Assembly: GCA_905234815.1 (NCBI GenBank)
Contig: CAJOIX010000020.1
Location: forward strand, 18,081 to 51,632
Source of the DNA: an uncultured Prevotella sp.
Lineage (GTDB): Bacteria; Bacteroidota; Bacteroidia; Bacteroidales; Bacteroidaceae
DNA length: 33,552 nt
Direction: 5' to 3'
Below the pieces are notes generated by a model. It saw only the letters and a program-made list of their open reading frames with translations. It was not told where the DNA came from and did no database searches. Shown piece by piece: positions 7,631-16,800 of this stretch. Both the position numbers and the translations under genes were made by a program. Within the stretch, counting starts at the first letter, position 1. The number at the start of each line of letters is the position of its first letter.

Positions 7631-8611
7631 GATGATGAGGTATGATAAATACAGGAGATAGACTGCTGTGAGCAAGCCTCCTTCCCATCGTTCTATTTTT
7701 AGTTTTGTCCATGAGAAGATGAGGAAGAGTGCCATGGAAATGATGAGCATCGAATAGTCTATGGGCGATATGCCGTCGATGCGCATGGGGGTGATGATGC
7801 CTGTGAGACCGAGAATGAGGAGAATGTTCATCAGGTTTGACCCCAGCACATTGCCGATGGCTATGCCGGCATTGCCTTTTCTTGCTGCTACGATGGTGGT
7901 GGCCAGTTCGGGCAGCGATGTGCCGCCTGCCACAATGGTGAGTCCTACTACGGCTTCGCTCATGCCCAGCATGATGGCCAGGTCTTTCGCTCCATCAACA
8001 AAGAGTGTGGAACCTACCGGCAGCAAGGCCAATCCGAGCACGAGGAAGAGCATGAGTGAGCGGTTTGAAGCCTGTCCGTCGGGCGTTGCGTCTTGGGCCT
8101 CCTGCACGCTGTTTTCGCTTTGCTGATTGGCAGAATCGAAAGCGCTGTTTTGCTGCTTGCCGCGGGCGTCTAAAACGGTATAGGCAATATATGCTATTCC
8201 ACTGGTTATCAGCAAGAAAGATTCCCATCTGCTCATCTGCCCGTCGCGGGCAAAAACATAGAGCAGTACCGACGCGAGCAGGGCGCATGGCATATCGCGG
8301 CGCACGGTGTTACGCTGCACGCTGATGGGTACTATCAGCGCTGCACAGCCGACAATGAGGAGGGTGTTGAAAATGTTGGAGCCCATCACGTTTCCCACGG
8401 CCATGTCGGTCTGCCCCGTGAGGGCCGACAAAAGAGAAACGCAAAATTCGGGCAGTGAGGTGCCGATGGCTACAATGGTCAGACCAATCACAATCTGCGA
8501 CACTCCTATACGCTCGGCCAGCATCACGCTGCCGCGTGTGAGATAGTCGGCTCCTTTAATTACGCAGTAAGCTCCTAAACAAATGAACAAAAGAGCCTGA
8601 AGCAATTCCAT
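7616..8611 (-). CDS. Ca2+/Na+ exchanger family membrane protein (YrbG-like, CaCA superfamily)
   Basis: The 331-residue protein is an inner-membrane cation exchanger of the CaCA superfamily, YrbG-like. It has the two inverted alpha repeats that define the family: GLTIVAIGTSLPEF with GNVMGSNIFNTLLIVG in the N half, and GLTIVAGGTSLPELATT with GNVLGSNLMNILLILG in the C half. The acidic residues of the GTSLPE motifs and the Asn of GSN are the known cation ligands, and all are present. A soluble loop of about 45 residues rich in Gln, Ser and Ala (residues 150-190) separates the halves. It starts 4 bases after the Lrp-family gene, so the two form an operon. The exact ion specificity is not readable. 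Confidence 0.93.
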   Translation of the reverse strand: MELLQALLFICLGAYCVIKGADYLTRGSVMLAERIGVSQIVIGLTIVAIGTSLPEFCVSLLSALTGQTDMAVGNVMGSNIFNTLLIVGCAALIVPISVQRNTVRRDMPCALLASVLLYVFARDGQMSRWESFLLITSGIAYIAYTVLDARGKQQNSAFDSANQQSENSVQEAQDATPDGQASNRSLMLFLVLGLALLPVGSTLFVDGAKDLAIMLGMSEAVVGLTIVAGGTSLPELATTIVAARKGNAGIAIGNVLGSNLMNILLILGLTGIITPMRIDGISPIDYSMLIISMALFLIFSWTKLKIERWEGGLLTAVYLLYLSYLIINVVK

Positions 8612-8615
8612 GTAC

Positions 8616-9104
8616 TTACGACTTGCGGGTGCGCTCTTCGGCCAGAATGTTTTCTATGGGCAACTGGCGGTCGAAGGATGTATTGTAAGCCACCACGGTT
8701 TCTGTGCGCTGCAAGCCAAGCGGCTGCAACTTGTCGTGGATGAAATTCATCAGTGCGTGGTTGTTGCGTGCATAAACCTTTATGAACAGGTCGTAGCTTC
8801 CGGTGGTGTAGTGACATTCTACCACCTCGGGAATGGTCTCCAACTGCTGCACCACTTCATCGAACATGGAGGGGTCTTTCAGGTAGATGCCAATGAAAGC
8901 GCAAGTTTCGTAGCCAATCTTTTCGGGGTCAATGATATACTGTGAGCCAAGAATCATTCCCTGTTGCGTGAGTTTTTGGATGCGCTGATGAATGGCAGCG
9001 CCACTGACTTTACACTCACGGGCAATTTCCAGAAAAGAGATACGTGCATCGCGCGAAATGTATTCCAGAATTTTCTTGTCTAATTCGTCTATATAATGTG
9101 ACAT
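8616..9104 (-). CDS. Lrp/AsnC family transcriptional regulator
   Basis: This 162-residue protein has the Lrp/AsnC layout: an N-terminal winged helix-turn-helix (DELDKKILEYISRDARISFLEIA...VSGAAIHQRIQKL) followed by a RAM ligand-binding domain (TCAFIGIYLKDPSMFDEV...VVECHYTTGSYDLFIKVYARNNHALMNFIHDKL). These proteins assemble into octamers and usually sense an amino acid. I start it at MSHYIDELDKK (9104) because the longer frame to 9239 would cross its own promoter at 9142-9149. The short spacing to the exchanger gene implies co-expression, and autoregulation or control by a ligand linked to cation balance is possible but not shown. Confidence 0.95.
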   Translation of the reverse strand: MSHYIDELDKKILEYISRDARISFLEIARECKVSGAAIHQRIQKLTQQGMILGSQYIIDPEKIGYETCAFIGIYLKDPSMFDEVVQQLETIPEVVECHYTTGSYDLFIKVYARNNHALMNFIHDKLQPLGLQRTETVVAYNTSFDRQLPIENILAEERTRKS

Positions 9105-9141
9105 AGGTTTGATTGTTGTTGTTTGAGTTTTTTGCGTCCGG

Positions 9142-9149
9142 CAAAAGTA
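9142..9149 (-). promoter_or_regulatory. -7 promoter element of the Lrp-exchanger operon
   Basis: TACTTTTG on the minus strand matches TAnnTTTG; the -33 region holds only a T run. The implied start near 9138 gives a leader of about 35 bases to the ATG at 9104. Confidence 0.6.
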
Positions 9150-9254
9150 CGACTTTTTATCGACAGAAAAAATTTTTAAGGGGAGTTTTTGCTTTGGAAG
9201 TTCAAGAATTTCAGCGTGTTTTTCCAAGAACTGTGGCAATCACCCATGTGGTAT

Positions 9255-9605
9255 CTAACTTTCGCTTTGCACCAATTCGTGTACCACAACCCATTGCATG
9301 ACCAATGTTCCTGCAAGCAGCATGCCGACGGAGGTGAGCGAAATTTCGGTGTTGGCCAAAATCACTACGATGTCGGTCAGCGACTGTCTGGCAAATGTGA
9401 TCAGCCGCTGCATGGCATTGGCCTGGTATAAATAGACGATAAGCATGATAATGAAACAGCCTGTCCATACTTGCTCGGGCCACACGGTGCGGCGCGGCAG
9501 GCTTTTCATGACGCGGTCGGTGAAACCTGCGTCGGCGGGTTCTATACGATGCTCCTGAAAGAATTGGGCGAGCAGTTCGTCGTCGGTCTTTTTATTCATA
9601 GCCAT
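9255..9605 (-). CDS. DUF5056-type small membrane protein, candidate partner of the ECF sigma factor
   Basis: The 116-residue protein has a cytoplasmic N-terminal part (DDELLAQFFQEHRIEPADAGFTDRVMKSLP) followed by hydrophobic segments at about residues 46-62 and 91-108, with a weaker one near 76-85. It overlaps the end of the sigma-factor gene (14 bases from the first ATG, 8 from the ATG at 9599), a sign of translational coupling. A short acidic cytosolic segment before membrane helices, directly after an ECF sigma gene, is the plan of a membrane anti-sigma factor, but no ZAS zinc motif is present. I take anti-sigma function as an inference from context. The family resemblance to DUF5056 is from recall of the N-terminal pattern. 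Confidence 0.75.
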   Translation of the reverse strand: MAMNKKTDDELLAQFFQEHRIEPADAGFTDRVMKSLPRRTVWPEQVWTGCFIIMLIVYLYQANAMQRLITFARQSLTDIVVILANTEISLTSVGMLLAGTLVMQWVVVHELVQSES

Positions 9606-10128
9606 TTTTTCTTAAAAATGATGCCATCTTCGCTTTTCCGCGCGAGAGATTGGCTTTTATCGTTCCCGAGGGCATACCAGTGATGGCAGCAATATCTTCG
9701 ATAGACAGTCCTTCGCTCAACTGCAGGGTGACGCAGGTGCGTTCGTGTTCGTTCAACTGATTGAGCGCCTGATAGAGGTCAACCTTGTGTTGAACCGACA
9801 TCTCGCTTGTATGGCTGGCTGACTGTGCAACACGGTCGAGCGGTTGCTCGTTGCGCTGCCGGCGAATCTCGTCGAGAAATACATTGTAGGCAATGCGATA
9901 TAACCAAGTGGTGAACGATGCCGTCATGCGAAAACTCCCGATGGACTTGTACGCTTTGATGAATGTTTCCTGCGCCAAATCGTCGCTCAGCATCTCGTTG
10001 CCTTGCGTGTGAGCGAGAAAGAACCGGCGTACGGCCGACTGGTGGCGCTCCACCAATCGGCCAAATGCACGGTCGGATTTAAACATCACAACCTGAAAGA
10101 TCAATGATCGATCCTCAGCGTTGAGCAT
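9592..10128 (-). CDS. ECF-type RNA polymerase sigma factor
   Basis: The 178-residue protein is a sigma-70 of the extracytoplasmic-function class. Region 2 is visible (DDLAQETFIKAYKSIGSFR and FTTWLYRIAYNVFLDEIRRQ), as is region 4 with its helix-turn-helix (LNEHERTCVTLQLSEGLSIEDIAAITGMPSGTIKANLSRGKAKM), joined by a short linker with no region 3. Its gene begins 9 bases after the DUF6249 gene and overlaps the DUF5056 gene, so three genes form one unit. It is not next to a FecR-like gene and is far from the SusCD operon, so it is probably not a glycan-uptake regulator. Confidence 0.96.
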   Translation of the reverse strand: MLNAEDRSLIFQVVMFKSDRAFGRLVERHQSAVRRFFLAHTQGNEMLSDDLAQETFIKAYKSIGSFRMTASFTTWLYRIAYNVFLDEIRRQRNEQPLDRVAQSASHTSEMSVQHKVDLYQALNQLNEHERTCVTLQLSEGLSIEDIAAITGMPSGTIKANLSRGKAKMASFLRKNGYE

Positions 10129-10137
10129 GGCTGGTCT

Positions 10138-10869
10138 TTATTCTTCTTCTGTTGATGATGCAGGTTGTTCAGCTTTGGTCTCTGGCTCAGCGTCGCGGTT
10201 GATGTTGGCATTGTCTGCGGGGACTTTTGTGCGCGAGAGATACATCTGGCCAGCGCCATAGATGGCAATCAGTGCACCGACGCCTTGCATCATACTCCAA
10301 TCCCAAAGCCAGAACATCACGAACAGGCCGGCACCTAATGCCACGTTGAGCACACCCTTGTCGTGCAGGTAGCTGGCATCCTGGCGCTCAATGGGTTTCA
10401 GCGATTCGGGAATGGCTCCACCATTGGCCATCGCATTTTCTGCTATCCGCACACGAGCGTTGTTGCGTTTGATGAAGTAACGGACAATCAGAAAAATAAT
10501 AATCAGTGGTGCAAAGAAAATGGCCAGGCAGATGAGCAAGCCAAAAATCAGTGCGGCAACAATGCCAGGGCCGGCAATGCTTTCGATAATTGATTTCATC
10601 CGTTCTTCCATGCGGTCCTCAAACTCTTGGTCGAGCGATTCATCGACCATCGTTTCGGAGGTGACACTGTCGGAGTAGGCTACCACTTCGTCTGAGTTGT
10701 CTTCTGCTTCTGCACGGGTGGCATCCAAGTCTTGTTTTGCATCGGCCAGTTCTTGCTTTGCCTCAGCGAGTTCTTCCTTGGCTTCGTCGATGGCCGACTG
10801 GGCGTAAACGGCTGGCTGGAACGCTGAGAGCGAAAGGGCCAGAAAAAGAGAAAAGAGAATCTGTTTCAT
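10138..10869 (-). CDS. DUF6249-like membrane protein with N-terminal coiled coil
   Basis: The chosen ATG at 10869 gives a 243-residue protein with a signal peptide (MKQILFSLFLALSLSAFQPAVYAQ); the longer frame starting at 11070 runs into addB and is rejected. After cleavage comes a heptad-rich helix (EELAEAKQELADAKQDLDATRAEAE, about residues 30-56), an acidic linker, a long hydrophobic segment (about 102-131), a basic stretch (FIKRNNARVRIAENAMANGGAIPES), two more membrane segments (about 173-190 and 195-211) and an acidic tail. The membrane core resembles the DUF6249 family found beside ECF sigma factors in Bacteroidetes. It is first in the three-gene unit and may sense envelope state; that role is inferred. 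Confidence 0.8.
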   Translation of the reverse strand: MKQILFSLFLALSLSAFQPAVYAQSAIDEAKEELAEAKQELADAKQDLDATRAEAEDNSDEVVAYSDSVTSETMVDESLDQEFEDRMEERMKSIIESIAGPGIVAALIFGLLICLAIFFAPLIIIFLIVRYFIKRNNARVRIAENAMANGGAIPESLKPIERQDASYLHDKGVLNVALGAGLFVMFWLWDWSMMQGVGALIAIYGAGQMYLSRTKVPADNANINRDAEPETKAEQPASSTEEE

Positions 10870-10947
10870 GTTGTTGATTATTTTAGTTTGTTTTTGTTTC
10901 GATTTGTATGTTTGACGTAATGGAGACAGAAAAAGTTGCATTAGCGC

Positions 10948-10987
10948 AAAAAAAAATGCCATCCGTAGCTTTTTTTTACAGATGGCA
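10948..10987 (-). terminator. Intrinsic terminator of addB
   Basis: On the minus strand TGCCATCTGTA pairs with TACGGATGGCA over 11 positions (one G-U) around an A-rich loop, followed by nine T. The addB stop codon TAA (10978-10976) forms the inner end of the stem. Confidence 0.9.
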
Positions 10988-13819
10988 AAGCCTACGGAAA
11001 GAACATTTCTTGCAGCGGGCAGTCTGTTCCGTTGGAATGAATGAATTGTCGGCTGAGAATATCTCGCCAAGCAGAACCTTCAGATGGTGGATGAATTCGT
11101 CCTGCACACGGCTCACATCGTCGAGGAATTGTCCGTTGAGTTTGAGCAGCGCTTCAGGATTTTTCTCGTCCAGATTGCGAATGAAGAGCAGGCTCGGCGC
11201 CACTGCCTGATGCGACGGATTGAGCTGTTTGTCGTTGGCCACAATCACTGCATAGAGCAATGTCTGCAGATAATAGTCGGAGTGTTTCTCAATGTTGTTG
11301 GAGTCGAAGATTTCTTCTACTGCCTTGAAGTTGGGATTGGCCGGCGAGCCAGTCTTGTAGTCGAGCACTCGCAGGCCTTTTCCGTGCGCAGGCTGGTCAA
11401 TGCGGTCAACAATTCCGCCGAGCTTGATGATTTTCTCGCCAGTGGATGTGTCGAACCGGATGTTGCGTTCCACCCATCGCTCCATCTCCTTGACAGAGGT
11501 GGGCGCCAGGCGTGTATCAATCTCCAGCAGTCGGCGCAGATATTCGATGATGACTTTCCGTCCAATAATGTTCAGACCGGTGCTGCGTGCTGCGGCTTTG
11601 CCGTCGGAGGGAATGAGATTGTGCTCTCTCAGTGCATCATCCACGGCCCGCTCCACGCTGAGCTGCTTCAGCAGAGGCTGGGCATTGAGCAGTCCGCCGG
11701 TGCGCTGGCCAACAATTTGTGCCACTTGGAGGTAGAGATTCTGTGCGGCTTGGTGGAAGATGTTGCCAAAGTGACGGTTGTCGGTAGCATTGTCGAGCTC
11801 TTCCGGTTCTCGAATGTCGGCCACCTGCTCGTAGAAGAACGCGATGGGGCAACGCAGATATCTGCCCAGCGCCGAGGGCGAAATGCGCCCTTTCTGGTCG
11901 AGCACGGCACGAGTCATCTCATCTTTCTCAATGGCTTGCGGCAGAGTGGTATTGGGACGCTGCCCGGCCACAATGGTCTGTCGCACAATCTTGTGGGGCG
12001 AGTCGATGAGCGTCTGTAGCATATAGCGGCTCATCTCGGCTTTGCTGGTGTCGGATGTGGCTTGATTGTAGAGCAGGGTGATGTCCTCAGCCCGTTGCAA
12101 CAGTCGGTGGAAGTAGTAAGAGTAGAGCGCGTCAATGTGGTCGGTGGTGGTCATGTTGAAGGCCTGGCGCAGACTGTAGGGAATGATGGAGAGCATGGAT
12201 TTGCTCTTCGGCATCTTCCCTTCGTTGCACGAAAGCATGAGCAGGTGGCTGAAATCAAGATTGCGGGTTTCGAGCAATCCCATGATTTGCAGTCCTATGG
12301 CGGGCTCTCCGTGCAGCGGAATGGTGGTTTGTGAGGTCAGACTGCGCAGGAGGCGTTCCATGGTGGCGTCGTTCACGGCGAGTAGTCCGCTCTCTCTCAA
12401 TCCTTCCAACCGTTCCACGAGTGTGAACATACGGAAAACAGACTCTTTCAACAGCATATCATCGCTCTCGCGCAACTTCTTTCCGAGTTCGGAGAGGGCG
12501 CGCTTCAAATGGACGAGATGAGGCTCAGTTGTATCGGCGAGCAAGCGCTTGGTGGTGTCGGCAATGGGTAATTGCTCTACGGCAATAACCTGATAGTAAT
12601 GGTTTGCCAGATAGTGACCAATCTCAGCGAAATCCTCCGTGAGCATCTGTGCACAGGATTGTGCCATGAGATGCTTCAGGTATCGGCGTTTGATGTAGCG
12701 GTTATTGCTCACCAATCCATTGACGCGCAAGTCGTAGAGCGCATGAATGAACGCCGTGATGGGCATATTGGTCAGTGGCAGTCCGGCAGTGATGTTGAAT
12801 CGGGTGGCCTCCTCGGGCAGTGCATGCAGCAAAGAGGGCAGCAGTTGTTCGTCGCAAATCACGATGGCGGTGTCGTTGCCGGCGGCTAACCGTTGGTTTG
12901 ATTCAAGCCAATGGGTGGCAAAACGCGCCTGAGCCGTTTCGGTGTTGGCTGCCACATAGGTGATTTGCTTGGGCTGTTGGAAATTGTTGAAGAGCTCGGG
13001 TGAGAATGTATCCAGCTCATTGGGGAAGAGATCGAGGTACTGGCGGATGAATTTTCCTGCCTCGTGGTTCTGCTTTGCAGGATTTTCGGATAGGTAATAG
13101 AGATCAATGTCCCAGTAGAATTTAGCCTTCTCGGCATCCTTGATTTGCTTGAAAATAGCTTTTTCGGTCTCTTGCAGCAGATTGAATCCCACGAAGATAT
13201 ATTGATTCTTGTCCAGTGAGAGCCCTTCCTCTGCCACCTGCCGGTACAGCGCTCCCTCGTAGGTGTATCCGTCATTGAGCAGTGCGGCGTTGAAATCGGT
13301 GTAGATGGCATACAGATGGGCCCACAGATTGGCAAATTGCTCTTTCAACGGAGTATTGCTCTGCTGGAAAGTGTTGAAGAAATGTTGTAAGGCTTCGCGC
13401 TGTTCCGTTGTGAGGAAATCATCATTGTCGTAGTCGTGAAGGGCTTCCAGGTTGGAGAAGAGCTGTTGGGCATTGACCATGCCCTTGTCCAAATCGTCAA
13501 AATCGTTGAGAATGAGTTGTCCCCAGCCGTAAAATTCGTCGAGCGTGTCGGTGGATGTGCTGATGTGCTGCTGGTAAATTTGATAGAGGCGGCAGACAAG
13601 ATAAATGTTGTCGGGCACCGTGAGCGCCGACTGGGAGCGAAAGAGTTCGCTGATGGTGAGAAAGGTGGGACTCCAGATGGGCTTGTCGGTCAGCGTGATG
13701 AGGTGCTGATTGAAAAACAAACGGGCACGCTTGTTGGGGAAGATAATGGCTATTTGCGACAAGTCGTTGCCATATTTCTGGTAAATATCTCGGGCTACGA
13801 GGCTTAAAAACTTCTCCAT
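10976..13819 (-). CDS. addB: AddB-like helicase-nuclease subunit with Fe-S cluster
   Basis: The 947-residue product is the AddB partner of AddA in double-strand-break end resection. The N-terminal part is a degenerate helicase core without a usable Walker A (IAIIFPNKRARLFFNQHL). The C-terminal PD-(D/E)XK nuclease domain is seen in GGIVDRIDQPAHGKGLRVLDYKTGSP. Four cysteines fit the AddB iron-sulfur site: one ahead of the nuclease (YLRCPIAFFYEQ) and three at the very end as CX2CX5C (about Cys936, 939, 945), the same spacing known in Bacillus AddB. I chose MEKFLSLVARD at 13819, one base after the addA stop; the frame to 13858 would overlap addA. Confidence 0.92.
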   Translation of the reverse strand: MEKFLSLVARDIYQKYGNDLSQIAIIFPNKRARLFFNQHLITLTDKPIWSPTFLTISELFRSQSALTVPDNIYLVCRLYQIYQQHISTSTDTLDEFYGWGQLILNDFDDLDKGMVNAQQLFSNLEALHDYDNDDFLTTEQREALQHFFNTFQQSNTPLKEQFANLWAHLYAIYTDFNAALLNDGYTYEGALYRQVAEEGLSLDKNQYIFVGFNLLQETEKAIFKQIKDAEKAKFYWDIDLYYLSENPAKQNHEAGKFIRQYLDLFPNELDTFSPELFNNFQQPKQITYVAANTETAQARFATHWLESNQRLAAGNDTAIVICDEQLLPSLLHALPEEATRFNITAGLPLTNMPITAFIHALYDLRVNGLVSNNRYIKRRYLKHLMAQSCAQMLTEDFAEIGHYLANHYYQVIAVEQLPIADTTKRLLADTTEPHLVHLKRALSELGKKLRESDDMLLKESVFRMFTLVERLEGLRESGLLAVNDATMERLLRSLTSQTTIPLHGEPAIGLQIMGLLETRNLDFSHLLMLSCNEGKMPKSKSMLSIIPYSLRQAFNMTTTDHIDALYSYYFHRLLQRAEDITLLYNQATSDTSKAEMSRYMLQTLIDSPHKIVRQTIVAGQRPNTTLPQAIEKDEMTRAVLDQKGRISPSALGRYLRCPIAFFYEQVADIREPEELDNATDNRHFGNIFHQAAQNLYLQVAQIVGQRTGGLLNAQPLLKQLSVERAVDDALREHNLIPSDGKAAARSTGLNIIGRKVIIEYLRRLLEIDTRLAPTSVKEMERWVERNIRFDTSTGEKIIKLGGIVDRIDQPAHGKGLRVLDYKTGSPANPNFKAVEEIFDSNNIEKHSDYYLQTLLYAVIVANDKQLNPSHQAVAPSLLFIRNLDEKNPEALLKLNGQFLDDVSRVQDEFIHHLKVLLGEIFSADNSFIPTEQTARCKKCSFRRLCHL

Positions 13820-13820
13820 A

Positions 13821-16800
13821 TCACATCTCCACTTTTTGAATTTTGTTCTGATACACATACCAGAGGAATCCTTCCACCTGAGAATGGCCCATCTCTTTTA
13901 GCAGGGAAATGTATTCTCTGACTTGTGCCAGATGTTCCTCTTTGGGATTTCCGAATTTAAAATCTACCACCACAGTTTGATCTCCACGCTGCATCACGCG
14001 GTCGGGGCGCTTCTCTTCCATGGCTCCGGTGAAGGAATTTCGATGTACGATGGTACATTCGTTGTAGATTTGCCAGTCGGGCGAAAACCATTCCGCCACT
14101 TTCGGACTGTTCAAACGCGCAGTGATAAACTGCAGAAAACGCTCTGTCAATTTTGGGTGGTTCTCCATCACGCCGTTGCACTGCAACTCTCGGATGGCCT
14201 TTGGCACATCCTCTTTGGTGTGAATGCTTGCAAAGAGGGCATGGAGCAGACTGCCCTCGGCAATGTAATCGCGCTCGTCGGATTCCTCTTGTGGCTCAAT
14301 AAACTGTCGGCTGGCATTGCTTTGAAGGAATTTAGCACGATTGGGAAATGATTTCATGGGGAATGACAGACGGTCGGGTATCTGTTCAAAGACATTCTCC
14401 TGCACAGTTGTTTCATCGGCAGAATGACTTGGCTGGTCCATTGCGGCCTCTGCCTGTCCCAGAGTGAATCGTTTCAGTGTGCCTGTTTCGGTTTGTTCCT
14501 CAGTCAGTGTTGCCGCAGGAATGGCTTCTGCCACGCACTCCAAAGCAGCAGGATAGATGAAACTGCGATAGTCGGCTTTGCGTTCAGGGGCATAAACATA
14601 GAGTGAACGCCGTGGGCGGGTGAACAACACATACAGAAGATTCAGGTTGTCAACTACGTTTTGCAGGTGTTCTTCTTGGGCTTCTTCGGCAAAAACGGTG
14701 CTACTCAGCGATTTTAGGTTATAATGAATAGGCACGATAGGGATTTGACTGTAGGGCTCCTCACGGGTTGTCATCCAGATATAGTCGCGATGTTCCAACT
14801 GCCAATCGCACAGCGGAGCGAAGACATAGTCAAATTCCAGTCCCTTACTTTTGTGAATGGTCATCAAGCGGATGCCGTTCGGCTCGTCGCTTTGTATGGC
14901 TTTTCTGTGAAGCGTCTCGTCCCAGTAAGCAAGGAAACGCTCCAGGTCGGGTTCAAAATCGTTGAGGAACTTGTTCAATGCATCGAAGAAGGTGCATACA
15001 TAAGCACTTTCCTCTTCCAGCCGTTCCAAAGAGAAGGTGTGGTAAATTCGTTCGGCGAGCTCGTTCAGCGGCAGTGGATCCTGTCCTATTGAGCGCAGCA
15101 ATGAAGCAATGGGGCTGTCGGTGTTATCGTCGCCGATTGTGATGAGCTTACTTTCGCTATAAGGTTGCTTGTCGATGTATTTCAGATAAGCCTTTGTCAG
15201 TGTTGCACGCGCCAATTTGTTTTCTGGCTGTTGTATCAGTCGCATGGCATCAATGATGATGCCCACAGCTATCGAAGCATCGAGCGTGAAGGCTTCTTCT
15301 GTGATGAGCGGCAATTCGGGATAGTCCCGGCTGAGGTATTCAACCACTTGGGCAATGCTTCCTTTGTCGCGGGCCAATATGGCCACCTGCTTATAGTCAA
15401 TACCATGGCTGATTAATGCTTGCAGGTCTTGTCCGAAATCCTGCAGCAGCTGTTCGGTATTGGCTTTTTCGCCGTAGAGTGTGAACTGAATAAAACCTTT
15501 GCTCTGGGCGTTGACCGCCGTTTGGGTCAGTTCCGAGTATGCCTGAGTGAGTTCGCCTTCTTGTTTCGCAGGCTGCTGTGCCAATTGCGCTTGTTCCAAT
15601 TCTACTGCAGCTTGGAAGAAGTGATTGTTGAAGGTGACGATTTCGTTGGCCGAGCGGAAGTTATTATTGAGCGGCGTGATGGCGATTTCCTGCTTGGGAA
15701 AGAATTGCTGGATATTGTTCAATAATCGCCAATCGCCGTTGCGCCAGCGATAGATGCTCTGTTTCACATCGCCTACGATGAGGTTCTGGCTGTTGGCATT
15801 GGCCATTGTGTCGTTGAGCAGTACGCGGAAATTGCGCCACTGATTGGTGCTTGTATCTTGAAACTCATCAATCATGATGTGCTTCAGTTGCGAGCCAATC
15901 TTTTCAAAGATGAACGGTGAATCTTGATCGCCAATCAATTTGCTCAGTACAGATTGGGTGTCGCTGAGGAGAAAGAGGTTTTCTTTCTTTCCAATCTCTT
16001 CCAGTTTTTGCTTAATGGTGGTGAGCAGTCTGAGTCGCGAGAGTGCTTTTAATATATTGTCGGCAGTCTTTACGGTTTTGATGCACCGCGGCCGTTGCTG
16101 TTCGGCTTGGATGAGCAGAGGCTGCAATTCGTCGCGTGCAATTTGATAAATCGGTTCCGATTCGTGTCGGTCTGTCGCGCGGAGCATGGAGGTGAAATCT
16201 TGCATGGCTTCCTCGGTACGACTTCCGAGCATCTTGTCGCCGTTTTTTGCAAAGTCGCTAATTTTAAGAAAATAACCCAATGCGCCACTCTTTCCATAGG
16301 AGAACTGGTCTATGGTCAGCCCGTGTTGGTCTAAGATATGCTTGAATTCGTCGAGGAAATGTTCCATCTCTGCGAGCGCTTTCTCTTTTTCCTTGACGAG
16401 CAGTGAGCGATATTGGTTGAAATCAATATCAAAATCGGTTTCGTGCAGGCGGTAAGCGTCGGAAAAGATGTTCTGCCCAAACTCCTTGATGCTGTCCATC
16501 ACGCGCCAGGAGTTGCCTTCTTCCATGTTTTCCTCCACCACATCGATTATCCAGTTGAGAATCTGCGAACGCTCTTCCAGGTCATCGACCAGTTCATCCA
16601 CCGCCTTTTCGAGTGCTTCCTTGTCGTCGAGTTGCAGGCGGATGTTGTTGCTGAGCTTGAGCTCTCGAGCCAGATTGCGCAGTATTTGCTGGAAGAAGGA
16701 GTCGATGGTCTCTACCCGGAAATAGGTGTAGTTGTGCAAGAGGTTGTGCAGTGCCGTCGCTGCGCGTTGGCAAACTTCTTCTTCGGATAGTCCTGTTTCG

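Noticed and set aside
9105..9239. N-terminal extension of the Lrp-family protein by 45 residues
   Set aside because: The extension spans the -7 promoter element at 9142-9149, and Lrp homologs begin close to the DELDKKIL segment.
10870..11070. Longer start for the DUF6249-like protein
   Set aside because: It would overlap addB and its terminator, and would bury the signal peptide at residue 68.
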